DNA of 64,000 bases from Nevskiaceae bacterium. GTDB taxonomy: Bacteria; Pseudomonadota; Gammaproteobacteria; Nevskiales; Nevskiaceae. The stretch's first letter is position 1. Every line of letters starts with the position of its first letter. The DNA lies in the NCBI GenBank assembly GCA_004297005.1, contig SCVA01000057.1:1-64000 (forward strand). Direction: 5' to 3'. The translations under genes and the position numbers were made by a program. The notes under the pieces are model-generated. The model was given only the letters and a program-made list of their open reading frames with translations, made no database searches and was not told the DNA's origin. Shown here piece after piece: positions 39,558 through 47,842 of this stretch.

Positions 39558-41205
39558 CTGAACCTCGGGAATACAGTTCGGGGGGCAGCGGCTGGCCGGT
39601 CATCCGCAGCGCCAGGGCCTCGGCGACGCGGATGCCGTCGATGCCGGCGGAAAGAATGCCACCGGCGTAACCGGCGCCCTCGCCGGCGGGGTAGAGGCCG
39701 CGGGTGTTGAGGCTCTGGTAGTCCGGGCCGCGGGTGATGCGCAGCGGCGCCGAGGTGCGGGTTTCCACACCGGTGAGCACCGCATCGGCCATCGAGAAGC
39801 CGCGGATCTGCTTCTCGAACGCTGGCAGCGCTTCGCGGATCGCGGCGATGGCATAGGCCGGCAGCGAGGGTGCGAGATCGGTCCAGGTCACGCCCGGCTT
39901 GTAGCTGGGCTCGACGCTGCCCGGCCCGGTGGACGGCGTGGCGGCGAGGAAATCCCCCACCCGCTGCGCCGGCGCCCGGTAGCTGCTGCCGCCCAGCACA
40001 TAGGCGCCGGATTCAAGCTGCTCCTGCAAGGCGATGCCGGCCAGCGGTCCGGCAGCGACGCCGCCCGGATAGTCCGCCGGGGTAATGCCAACCACGATTC
40101 CGGCATTGGCATTGCGCTCGTTGCGCGAGTACTGGCTCATGCCATTGGTGACGACGCGCTGCGGCTCCGAGGTGGCGGCCACCACGGTGCCGCCCGGGCA
40201 CATGCAGAAGCTGTACACCGCGCGGCCATTGCTGGCGTGATGCACCAGCTTGTAGTCGGCCGCACCCAGCAGCGGATGCCCGGCGTAGGGGCCGAGCCGC
40301 GCGCGGTCGATCAGGCTCTGCGGATGCTCGATGCGGAAGCCGATGGAGAAGGGCTTGGCTTCGAGATAGACGCCGCGACGGTGCAGCAGGCGGAAGGTGT
40401 CACGGGCGCTGTGGCCCACCGCCAGCACGACGTGCTCGGCCTCGATCTGCTGACCGTCGGCGAGCATCAGGCCACGCAACTGGCCGTCCTCGATCAGCAG
40501 GTCGGTGACGTGCTGCTGAAAGCGGATCTCGCCGCCCAGGGCGATGATCTCGGCGCGCATCTTCATCACCATGCTGGCGAGGCGGAAGGTGCCGATGTGC
40601 GGCTTGTTGACGTAGAGGATTTCCTCCGGCGCGCCGGCCTTCACGAACTCGCTCAGCACCTTGCGGCCGAGGTAGCGCGGGTCCTTGACCTGGCTGTAGA
40701 GCTTGCCGTCGCTGAAGGTGCCCGCCCCACCCTCGCCGAACTGCACGTTGCTCTCCGGGTTGAGGATGCTCTTGCGCCACAGGCCCCAGGTGTCCTTGGT
40801 GCGCTCGCGGATGCCCTTGCCGCGCTCCAGCACGATGGGCCTGAAGCCGGCCTGCGCCAGGATCAGCGCCGCGAAGATGCCGCAGGGGCCAAAGCCGATC
40901 ACCACCGGCCGCTGACTGAAGCCCGCGGGCGCGTGGGCAACCGGGTGATAGCCGGTATCCGGCGAGGGGCCGATGTGACGGTCGCCGGCATGGCGCGCCA
41001 GCAGCGCCGCCTCGTCGGCCACCGTGCAGTCGAGGGTGTAGACGAAGCTGAGCTGGCTGTTTTTTTGGCGCGCGTCGTAGCTGCGCTTGTAGACGCTGAA
41101 CTCCAGCGCCTCGGAGGGCCGCAAGCCCAGCCGCAGGCGGATGGCGGCTTCCAGGGCTTCGGGCGGGTGTTCGAGCGGCAGGCTCAGTTCGGTGATGCGC
41201 AACAT
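39535..41205 (-). CDS. FAD-dependent oxidoreductase (COG2509-like)
   Basis: The 556-residue protein from the ATG at 41205 has an N-terminal extension with a small ferredoxin-like part (about 1-75), a dinucleotide motif PVVIGFGPCGIFAALILAQAG, ERGKGIRERTKD, FGEGGAGTFSDGKLYS, and a C-terminal FAD loop YPAGEGAGYAGGILSAGIDG. Homologues are annotated only as uncharacterised FAD dehydrogenases. The last seven or so residues and the stop (TGA, 39535-39537) come from the inverted-repeat element, so the original C-terminus was replaced. The catalytic core appears untouched. Confidence 0.88.
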   Translation of the reverse strand: MLRITELSLPLEHPPEALEAAIRLRLGLRPSEALEFSVYKRSYDARQKNSQLSFVYTLDCTVADEAALLARHAGDRHIGPSPDTGYHPVAHAPAGFSQRPVVIGFGPCGIFAALILAQAGFRPIVLERGKGIRERTKDTWGLWRKSILNPESNVQFGEGGAGTFSDGKLYSQVKDPRYLGRKVLSEFVKAGAPEEILYVNKPHIGTFRLASMVMKMRAEIIALGGEIRFQQHVTDLLIEDGQLRGLMLADGQQIEAEHVVLAVGHSARDTFRLLHRRGVYLEAKPFSIGFRIEHPQSLIDRARLGPYAGHPLLGAADYKLVHHASNGRAVYSFCMCPGGTVVAATSEPQRVVTNGMSQYSRNERNANAGIVVGITPADYPGGVAAGPLAGIALQEQLESGAYVLGGSSYRAPAQRVGDFLAATPSTGPGSVEPSYKPGVTWTDLAPSLPAYAIAAIREALPAFEKQIRGFSMADAVLTGVETRTSAPLRITRGPDYQSLNTRGLYPAGEGAGYAGGILSAGIDGIRVAEALALRMTGQPLPPELYSRGSEGLFTAG

Positions 41206-41382
41206 TCGCGGGAGAGGCCGGTGATGATCCGGCAGAGGCGGGCGGACGCGCATTTTCCATCATTCGGCCTGCCGGCGGTCGTGGTACTCGACTGCAAAGG
41301 CGAGCACAGAAGAGGAGCGCGACCAACCGGCACAGCCATTCTCGACAACATGCTGATCAGACCGCCAAGCGCCGCGGGACCT

Positions 41383-41778
41383 TCAAAACCAACCCAGCCA
41401 TGGCAGCAGGAAGGCAAACGTTACACCCACCAGATAGATCATCAACGACAGCAGATACAGCGCCAGGCTGAGCCGCCGGGTACGCAGACAGGCCGCCGCC
41501 AGAACAGGATCGACCGGACAGGGCGCGAAGCGAGCCCGGTACTGCAGACCACCGGCCAGCATCAGCATGAGGCCCGCGGAACCGAACACCAGTGCCTTGT
41601 GTGTCGACAGCCATATCAACTGTGGCACCGCGCTGACCAAACCCGCGAGAGCGGCACCCGCGCCCAGCGTGACCAGGAGAGCCGGCAGCGCGCAGCAGAT
41701 GAGCGTGGAAGCACTGGTGAAAACAGATAGCAGCGAGCTCCACAAGCTGCCACGCAACTCTGGATGCAGGGCTTTCAC
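41383..41778 (-). CDS. MerT-like small membrane protein of a metal cluster
   Basis: The 131-residue protein starts at a GTG that overlaps the HMA gene stop (GTGA). It has three or four membrane segments, with a Cys pair in the first (TLICCALPALLVTLGAG) and a second pair of cysteines in a loop (CPVDPVLAAAC). This is the pattern of MerT-type importers, which pass metal from a periplasmic carrier through cysteine pairs. Sequence similarity to MerT is weak and no MerA or MerR is present. The metal may be copper, given the CopL-like first gene. Confidence 0.65.
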   Translation of the reverse strand: MKALHPELRGSLWSSLLSVFTSASTLICCALPALLVTLGAGAALAGLVSAVPQLIWLSTHKALVFGSAGLMLMLAGGLQYRARFAPCPVDPVLAAACLRTRRLSLALYLLSLMIYLVGVTFAFLLPWLGWF

Positions 41779-42113
41779 GGCTTGGCCTTCAGGCGCGCAC
41801 GCACCGCGTCCAGGCTCTCAGCCTTACGCTCGATGGCTTTCACCGTATACCCGGCGTCAGTCAGCGAGCGACTCAGGCTTTCGTCGCTGAGGTCCTGCCC
41901 AGCTTTGAGAGCAATCGCGACCAAACCGTTTTCGAGACTTACCAGCACTTCCTCGGTCGCCTCCAGTTTGCCCAGCTTCTTTGAAATTCCCTGGGCGCAA
42001 AAGGCGCAGACCAGTCCGTCCACGCGCATCTCGATCGTACGCGGCGGATCCTGGGCAAGGGCAGACAGGCTCATCAAGGCCGCGAACAGCGCGGCAATCA
42101 AACGGTGAATCAT
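41775..42113 (-). CDS. Exported heavy-metal-associated (HMA) domain protein
   Basis: The 112-residue protein has a signal peptide (LIAALFAALMSLSALA-QD) and an HMA fold with EMRVDGLVCAFCAQGISKKL, giving the C-x-x-C metal site, and AGYTVKAIE near the end. It is a periplasmic metal carrier of the MerP/CopZ shape. It is coupled to the MerT-like gene by a four-base overlap and follows the barrel-like protein gene by 13 nt. Confidence 0.85.
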   Translation of the reverse strand: MIHRLIAALFAALMSLSALAQDPPRTIEMRVDGLVCAFCAQGISKKLGKLEATEEVLVSLENGLVAIALKAGQDLSDESLSRSLTDAGYTVKAIERKAESLDAVRARLKAKP

Positions 42114-42126
42114 GGGAAGTTCCTCA

Positions 42127-42789
42127 TCAGAAATTGAACATGAACATGCTTTGCAGCCGGCCTTCGCGGGTAACTCCGGCTTCGACCCAGACGGCGCCCC
42201 GGCGACCGTTCTTGAACAGGCGAATCAGTGCCGCCGGCTCGACCCCCTCGTAGATGCCGCCGGTATAGGTACGCCCCTGGAGAACGAACCAAGTCGCCAG
42301 CCGATCCCAGTCGTGAGCGTAGGGCGCCCAACCCAGTTGCACGGTGTCTATGCGATGCGAATACGCGTTCTGCGCGTACTGCCAGTCGGTCCGTAGCGAG
42401 GAGTAGAACCGCAGGGTTTCATAATCGGCCTGCCCGCCGGCATTCCAACCGGTCTTCGGGCCCTCGAAGTCACTACCACTGGCCGTACCGATCCCACCCC
42501 AAGCGAAGACGTTGGCCTGGGCTCTCGGCAGATTCCAGCGCCGGAGCAGTAGATTGCCCCGCAGGTAGGCGATGTCCCGCGAAAAGCGATGATCGTCCGC
42601 CTCGAGGTGCAGCAGGCCGATGCCGGCCGACCAGCGATAGCTGGGGGCATAGAACGCCTGGACTTCCTGCATGGTGCCGGCGCCGTACTCGCCCATGATG
42701 GCGGTGCCGCCCTGATAGGCGATCGGCTTGGCGAAAACAACGGCCGGCAACAGACAAGCCAGCGCGCCCAAATAAGGGAAAAGAGACAT
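42127..42789 (-). CDS. Exported protein, probable outer-membrane barrel, in the metal cluster
   Basis: The 220-residue protein has a signal peptide ending near LPAVVFA-KP. It then has repeating short amphipathic stretches with many aromatics (YRWSAGIGLLHLEA, NVFAWGGIGTASG, FYSSLRTDWQYAQNAYSHRI) and ends in F-M-F-N-F, as outer-membrane beta-barrels do. I do not recognise a named family. It sits second in the four-gene metal cluster and may move or bind metal at the outer membrane (inference). Confidence 0.65.
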   Translation of the reverse strand: MSLFPYLGALACLLPAVVFAKPIAYQGGTAIMGEYGAGTMQEVQAFYAPSYRWSAGIGLLHLEADDHRFSRDIAYLRGNLLLRRWNLPRAQANVFAWGGIGTASGSDFEGPKTGWNAGGQADYETLRFYSSLRTDWQYAQNAYSHRIDTVQLGWAPYAHDWDRLATWFVLQGRTYTGGIYEGVEPAALIRLFKNGRRGAVWVEAGVTREGRLQSMFMFNF

Positions 42790-42843
42790 GAAGCCCTCCC
42801 GTGAAAGCTAACGGACGCGCGCCCTTGGGCGCGCATGGTGTCT

Positions 42844-43188
42844 TCAGCTTTCGACGGAGGCTGGCGGTCGCAGCAGTCGCAGTAGATGGGCGCGCGACAA
42901 GCCTGGCTGTCGCGCATCGGCTTGCGGCGTGCCGTGCCCAGTCACGCCGATCCCGCTGAGCCCTGGCGCCAGGGCGTTGACGACGCCGAGACAGTCGGCA
43001 CCACAGCACCGGCCCTGTTCATCGCAGCAAGGCATCGTGGCCTGCTGCTCGATCTGGTCATGGCAGGGCATCGCTGCCTGCGCTGCCGAGGGCGGCTGTG
43101 GAATACCGGGCGGCAGAGCCCAAGCGCTACCCAGGCTCTCGATGAAGAGAACCAGCATCAGCAGCGAAGCGCGGAGCACGGGTGACAT
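42844..43188 (-). CDS. CopL-like cysteine-rich exported metal-binding protein
   Basis: The 114-residue protein starts with a signal peptide (LLMLVLFIESLGSAWA-LP). It has dense metal ligands, MPCHDQ, MPCCDEQGRCCGADC, and a hydrophobic R-x-L-R-P-P tail like the one on CopL proteins of Xanthomonas, which are needed for copper-responsive induction. It is the first gene of the cluster, 54 bases before the barrel-like gene. I chose the ATG at 43188; the longer open frame to 43482 is not signal-like. The family call is by pattern only. Confidence 0.65.
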   Translation of the reverse strand: MSPVLRASLLMLVLFIESLGSAWALPPGIPQPPSAAQAAMPCHDQIEQQATMPCCDEQGRCCGADCLGVVNALAPGLSGIGVTGHGTPQADARQPGLSRAHLLRLLRPPASVES

Positions 43189-43303
43189 GGCGAAAGCATA
43201 GACCAAGCCCCGGTAAGCGGGTTCAATGCGCGGCACCAAAAGCCAGTCTGGCGCTGGCACGAAAGCCGCTAACCAGACGCGCCCCTTTTTTTTCAGGCCA
43301 TGA

Positions 43304-43966
43304 ATGTCCGACGAGAGCCCAGAACCATCGCAACTGTTGCCGGCCCTAGAGCAGGAAGTCGAGGCCATCGTCCCCGAGCCCCACAGCCTGCTCGACGACG
43401 TACAGGGCTTCCTGATGGGCGGCATGCTCAGTGCCATGGGCGTGGTGCTGCTCAGCGCCTGCGGGCTGATGACCGGCGGCACCGCCGGGCTGGCGTTCTT
43501 CCTGCATTACCTGACCGGCTGGGGTATCGGCCTGGTGTTCTTCCTCATCAACCTGCCGTTCTTCCTGCTGGCGATACGCCGCATGGGCTGGCTGTTCACC
43601 TTCAAGTCCTTCCTGTCGGTGAGCCTGCTCAGCCTGCTGGTGGATCTCATGCCGCGCTACCTGAGCTTCGCCCACGTGAATACCGCCTTCGGCGCGGTGG
43701 CCGGCGGCATGCTGCTGGGCATGGGCGTGCTGGCCTTCGTGCGCCACGGCTCCAGCCTGGGCGGCATCAACATCCTGGCGGTCTATCTCCAGAAGAGCCG
43801 TGGCCTGCGCGCCGGGCATATCCAGATCGCGGTGGATGCCGGGCTCACCATCGGCGCGCTGTTCGTGCTGGAGCCACGGCAAGTCCTCTACTCCGGGCTC
43901 GGTGCGTTGGTGCTGGGAGCGGTACTGGCCTTCAACCACAAACCCGGGCGCTACATGGGCGTCTGA
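43304..43966 (+). CDS. YitT-family membrane protein
   Basis: The 220-residue protein has a charged N-terminus and five membrane segments, with GFLMGGMLSAMGVVLLSACG, GLMTGGTAGLAFFLHYL, INLPFFLLAIRRMGW and LAFVRHGSSLGGINILAVYLQ. This is the YitT_membrane (DUF161) signature. It lacks the C-terminal DUF2179 domain of longer homologues. Function is unknown. It is divergent from the metal cluster, with a T8 run between them (about 43286-43293). Confidence 0.88.
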   Translation: MSDESPEPSQLLPALEQEVEAIVPEPHSLLDDVQGFLMGGMLSAMGVVLLSACGLMTGGTAGLAFFLHYLTGWGIGLVFFLINLPFFLLAIRRMGWLFTFKSFLSVSLLSLLVDLMPRYLSFAHVNTAFGAVAGGMLLGMGVLAFVRHGSSLGGINILAVYLQKSRGLRAGHIQIAVDAGLTIGALFVLEPRQVLYSGLGALVLGAVLAFNHKPGRYMGV

Positions 43967-44042
43967 GGGGCTTGGGCGAGAGCCGGCCGCGCTGACGCGG
44001 CGCCCCGTCCCGGGGTGCCGCCCACACCGGGGCTCGTCCGCC

Positions 44043-45509
44043 ATGCGCCATCGCTGCAAGCTGCTGCTCGCCGTCCTGCTGCTCGGCCTCGCTCCCTGGG
44101 CCCGCGCCGCCATCCCCTTGCTGGAGATGCCGGCGGTGGACATCGCCGCCACGCTCGCCGCCGACGCCCGCAAGGCCGGTCCGCAGCCCTACCGCTTCGC
44201 GCTGCCGGTGCCGCTCACCGCCGCGATCAGCCCCGACAGCGCTGGCGAATGGCAGACCCTGGCCGATGGCAGTGCCGTCTGGCAGCTGCGCATCCGCTCG
44301 GCGGGCGCGACCTCGCTCAACTTCGGCTTCACCCGCTACCACCTGCCGGCGGGCGCGACGCTGTACCTGCAGACCGCCGACGGCCGCGAGCGGCGCGGGC
44401 CCTATAACGACAGCCACAACAAGCTCGGCCAGCTCTGGACGCCGGTGCTGCGCGCCGAGGAGGCGCTGATCGAGCTGCATCTGCCGGCGGGCAGCCGGCC
44501 GCAACTGAGCCTGCTGCTGGGCGTGGTCAACCACGGTTTCAGGGGCTTCGGCGCCAAGGACGGGGTCAGCGCCAAGTCCGGCAGTTGCAACATCGACGTG
44601 GTCTGCTCCGACGGCGATGGCTGGGGCAACGAGATCCGCAGTGTGGCGCGCTACACCATCGCCGGCGCCCTGCTCTGCACCGGGCAAATGGTCAACAACA
44701 CCGCACAGGACTTCACCCCCTACTTTCTCACCGCCAACCACTGTGTCAGCACCGCCGCCGAGGCGCCAACCACGGTGTTCTACTGGAACTACCAGACTAG
44801 CCGTTGCGGCGGCGCACCCGACGGCAGCCTGGAACAGACCCAGAGCGGCGCGCTGTACATGGCGGGCTCGGCGGGCATGACCGTGGCCGGCCCGGACTTC
44901 AGCCTGCTGCGCCTGCTCGCGGCGCCGGACCCCAGCTACAAGGTCTACTACTCGGGCTGGGACCGGCGCGACCTGGCGCCCGTGGGCGTGGTCGGCATCC
45001 ACCACCCGAATGGCGACGAGAAGCGCATCAGCAAGGACTTTGACCAGACCTACATCGCCGCCTATGGCGAACTGCCGGACTCCAGCCTCTCCGGCCTGCA
45101 GCCCACGCATCTGATGATCCAGAGCTGGGATCGCGGCGTCACCGAGGGCGGCTCCTCCGGTTCCGGCATCTGGAACTTCCAGCACCGTCTGGTCGGCCAG
45201 CTCTCCGGCGGTAGTTCGTCCTGCGACGCGCCCAAGGAGCCCGACTGGTACGGGCGCATGTACCAGAACTTCAGCTACCTCAACACGCCGCTGACCAGCC
45301 TGAGCTTCTGGCTGGACCCGACCAGCAGCGGCGTCGAGACCCTGGACGGCGCCGATCCCAACAGCCCCACCGGCGGCGGAGGTGGTGGCAGCAGCGGTGG
45401 CAACAGTGCCGGTGAAAGCGGCGATGGTGGTGGCGGCTCGCCCGGTCTGGGCCTGCTCGCCGTCCTGCTGCTGGCCTCGCTGCGGCGCGGGGCGAAGCCG
45501 GCGCGCTGA
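44043..45509 (+). CDS. Exported trypsin-like serine protease with GlyGly-CTERM sorting tail
   Basis: The 488-residue protein starts at the ATG at 44043 with a signal peptide (LLLAVLLLGLAPWARA-AI). The chymotrypsin fold carries a full triad: His233 in LTANHCVS, Asp285 in AGPDFSLLRL, Ser372 in GGSSGSGIWN. It resembles lysyl-endopeptidase-type enzymes. The C-terminus is a Gly/Ser linker, then GGGGSPGLGLLAVLLLASL and a basic end. This is a GlyGly-CTERM tail, which is normally processed by a rhombosortase for type II secretion and surface release. No rhombosortase gene is in this window. Confidence 0.88.
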   Translation: MRHRCKLLLAVLLLGLAPWARAAIPLLEMPAVDIAATLAADARKAGPQPYRFALPVPLTAAISPDSAGEWQTLADGSAVWQLRIRSAGATSLNFGFTRYHLPAGATLYLQTADGRERRGPYNDSHNKLGQLWTPVLRAEEALIELHLPAGSRPQLSLLLGVVNHGFRGFGAKDGVSAKSGSCNIDVVCSDGDGWGNEIRSVARYTIAGALLCTGQMVNNTAQDFTPYFLTANHCVSTAAEAPTTVFYWNYQTSRCGGAPDGSLEQTQSGALYMAGSAGMTVAGPDFSLLRLLAAPDPSYKVYYSGWDRRDLAPVGVVGIHHPNGDEKRISKDFDQTYIAAYGELPDSSLSGLQPTHLMIQSWDRGVTEGGSSGSGIWNFQHRLVGQLSGGSSSCDAPKEPDWYGRMYQNFSYLNTPLTSLSFWLDPTSSGVETLDGADPNSPTGGGGGGSSGGNSAGESGDGGGGSPGLGLLAVLLLASLRRGAKPAR

Positions 45510-45546
45510 AGCGGGCGCAAGTCGCTAGCCGCCCTAACCTGAGGTC

Positions 45547-45963
45547 TCAGGTTTCCGGCGCGCGCTGAGCAAACGCGGCCCTGGAAGCCAGGATGGCCTC
45601 GCGGTGCTGCTCCGCCCACAGCCACACGCCGCAAAAGGCCGCGCCCAGGCTCTGCCCAATCGGAGTCAGCTCGTACTCGACCCTGGGCGGCACCACCGGG
45701 AACACCGTCCGCACGACCAGGCCGTCCGCCTCCATCTGCCGCAAGGTCTTGGTCAGCATCTTCTGGCTGATGCCCTCGATGTGCTTGCCGAGCGTGGTGA
45801 ATCGCATACGCCCCTGTTCGGCCAGCACGTCCAGCGCAAGCATGGTCCACTTGTCGGCGATGCGACCGATGATCTCCTGCACCAGGCGGTCCAGTTCCGG
45901 ATCACTGTGCTGGGCCGGCGCCGGGCAAGCGGCGAAGTCGTGGATCGTCTTGTCCTGGCTCAT
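45547..45963 (-). CDS. HxlR-family transcriptional regulator
   Basis: The 138-residue winged-helix protein has IGRIADKWTMLALDVLAEQG, MRFTTLGKHIEGISQKMLTK and LRQMEADGLVVR, the MarR-like HxlR core. Cysteines occur at about residue 13 and in the C-terminal helix (AAFCGVWLW), and some HxlR members use cysteine to sense quinones or aldehydes. I chose the ATG at 45963, which has a better ribosome spacing than the GTG at 45990. It is divergent from the SDR gene and probably represses it through the palindrome at 46005-46020. Confidence 0.85.
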   Translation of the reverse strand: MSQDKTIHDFAACPAPAQHSDPELDRLVQEIIGRIADKWTMLALDVLAEQGRMRFTTLGKHIEGISQKMLTKTLRQMEADGLVVRTVFPVVPPRVEYELTPIGQSLGAAFCGVWLWAEQHREAILASRAAFAQRAPET

Positions 45964-46004
45964 CATGTCCTTGGAAATTCCAATACTCACCCTTTGGTAA
46001 GTTT

Positions 46005-46020
46005 GGCACTTTCAAGTGCC
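46005..46020. promoter_or_regulatory. Palindromic operator between hxlR-type and SDR genes
   Basis: GGCACTT-TC-AAGTGCC is a perfect seven-base inverted repeat. The flanks extend it imperfectly (AAGT upstream, ACTT downstream). It is 42 bases from the regulator start and 58 bases from the SDR start, so it can overlap both promoters. The assignment to HxlR is inferred from position. Confidence 0.5.
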
Positions 46021-46077
46021 TACTTCCCTGTTGATTCGCATCACCTCTAGCATCGGCCGCCTCAACCGGAGCAGCCC

Positions 46078-46842
46078 ATGCAACTTAGCAACAACACCCT
46101 ACTGATCACTGGCGGCGGTTCTGGCATTGGCCGTGCGCTGGCCGAGGCATTTCACGCCGCAGGTAACCAGGTGATCATCGCCGGCCGACGGCAGCAGCCG
46201 CTGGATCTGGTCACGGCCGCCAACCCGGGCATGAAGTCCATGACCCTCGACATCGCCGACGCCGATTCCATCCTCGACTTCGCGCGACGCCTCCAGACCG
46301 AATACCCGGGCCTGAATGCGGTGATACACAACGCCGGCATCATGCGGCCCGAGCAGCTCGACCAGGGCGAGGTGGTTGACGCCGAAGCGATGGTGGCAAC
46401 CAATCTGCTGGGGCCGATCCGCCTCACCGCGGCGCTGTTGCCGGGGCTCAAGGCGCAGCCGCGCGCGACGATCATGACGGTCTCCTCCGGACTCGCCTTC
46501 GTGCCCCTGGCGCTCACGCCCACCTACAGCGCCACCAAGGCGGCGGTCCACTCCTACACGCAGGCGCTGCGCTACCAGTTGCGGGATACCGCGGTGGAGG
46601 TGCTCGAACTGATCCCGCCCTATGTGCAGACCGAGCTGATGGGAGCGCAGCAGGCCAGCGACCCGCGGGCCATGCCGCTGGCGGAATTCATTGCCGAGGT
46701 CATGGCGATCCTGAAGAACTCGCCGGCCGCCACCGAAATCTGCGTCGAGCGCGTCAAGCCACTGCGTTTTGCCGAGGCCGGCGGGCAGTACGAGAACTTC
46801 TTCAAGCACTTCAACGACGCCATGTCCGCCGAGGCTCACTAG
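46078..46842 (+). CDS. Short-chain dehydrogenase/reductase
   Basis: The 254-residue protein has the NAD(P) motif TGGGSGIGRALAEAF, NAG (VIHNAGIM), and the catalytic Y-x-x-x-K in TYSATKAAVH with the upstream serine (VSSGL). It resembles DltE-type oxidoreductases. The substrate is unknown. The HxlR partner suggests induction by an electrophile or oxidant. Confidence 0.88.
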   Translation: MQLSNNTLLITGGGSGIGRALAEAFHAAGNQVIIAGRRQQPLDLVTAANPGMKSMTLDIADADSILDFARRLQTEYPGLNAVIHNAGIMRPEQLDQGEVVDAEAMVATNLLGPIRLTAALLPGLKAQPRATIMTVSSGLAFVPLALTPTYSATKAAVHSYTQALRYQLRDTAVEVLELIPPYVQTELMGAQQASDPRAMPLAEFIAEVMAILKNSPAATEICVERVKPLRFAEAGGQYENFFKHFNDAMSAEAH

Positions 46843-46908
46843 CCGACTACAGCGCCCGAGGCGGGCGCGGGGTTATGCTGCCGGCTCCGCAATAACGAGA
46901 ACCTGGTC

Positions 46909-47829
46909 ATGCCCAACTGGCTGAGCCGGCTGCTGCAAACCCTGATCCTGCTGTTGGCCATCGGTGGCCCGGCCTACTACCTGCTGGTGGTGCACAGCCC
47001 GGTGGCGAGGAGCGAGTTCCCACTCGACCTCGCCCAGGTGCGGGCGCTCGCCGACTCGCTGCCGGGCGAGAAGCCCGGCGAGATCCGCTACGAGCGGGTC
47101 ATGGACTTCAAGTTCGCCGAGGCGATGGTGATGGCCGGCGAGCCCTGGAAGGCCACGCCCATCCCGGTCTACTCCTACCAGTTGGTCTACCCGGACCGCA
47201 CGCTGATCGTCGATACCGCGATGAACCAGGCCATCGCCAAGCCGGAGTTCCTGGTGCCGATGTACGACCCCGGCGCCTATCAGCGGATGAGCCAAGGCCT
47301 AGCGGCGGCCTCGCTGATCGTGCTCACCCACGAGCACATGGACCACATCGGCGGACTCGCGGCGCAGCCCAATCTCGCCGCCCTGCTGCCGGCGCTGCGG
47401 CTCACCGAGGAGCAGCTCGCCAACCCCAAGGGCATGGCCCCGGCGGAGCTGCCGGCGGCGCTGATGCAGGGCTATCAGCCGCTGCGCTACCAGGGCCTGT
47501 ACGCGCTGGCGCCCGGCGTGGTGCTGATCCAGTCGCCCGGCCACACGCCCGGCAGCCAGATGGTCTATGTGCGCCTGGCCGACGGCCGCGAACTGCTGTT
47601 CCTCGGCGATGTGAGCTGGCAGATGCGCAATCTCGAACGGGTGCGCGAGCGCCCCTTGTTCATGACCCTGATGATCGGTGAGCAGCGCGACGCGGTGCTC
47701 GCCGAGTTCAAGACTCTCAACCGGCTGATGCAGACCGAGCCCAGCCTCAACCTGCTGCCCGGCCACGACGGCGCGGTGGTCGAGCGCCTGCACGCCGCCG
47801 GCCTGCTGACGCCCGGCTTCAAGCTCTGA
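46909..47829 (+). CDS. Membrane-anchored metallo-beta-lactamase-fold hydrolase
   Basis: The 306-residue protein has one N-terminal membrane segment (LLQTLILLLAIGGPAYYLLVV) and a complete MBL fold: THEHMDH (His141, His143, Asp145, His146), SPGHTPGS, FLGDVSW and LPGHDG near the end. Two metal sites are expected. It resembles lactonase-like members, but the substrate is open. The following SDR gene is 13 nt downstream. Confidence 0.87.
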   Translation: MPNWLSRLLQTLILLLAIGGPAYYLLVVHSPVARSEFPLDLAQVRALADSLPGEKPGEIRYERVMDFKFAEAMVMAGEPWKATPIPVYSYQLVYPDRTLIVDTAMNQAIAKPEFLVPMYDPGAYQRMSQGLAAASLIVLTHEHMDHIGGLAAQPNLAALLPALRLTEEQLANPKGMAPAELPAALMQGYQPLRYQGLYALAPGVVLIQSPGHTPGSQMVYVRLADGRELLFLGDVSWQMRNLERVRERPLFMTLMIGEQRDAVLAEFKTLNRLMQTEPSLNLLPGHDGAVVERLHAAGLLTPGFKL

Positions 47830-47842
47830 GGCAGCGCCCTTT

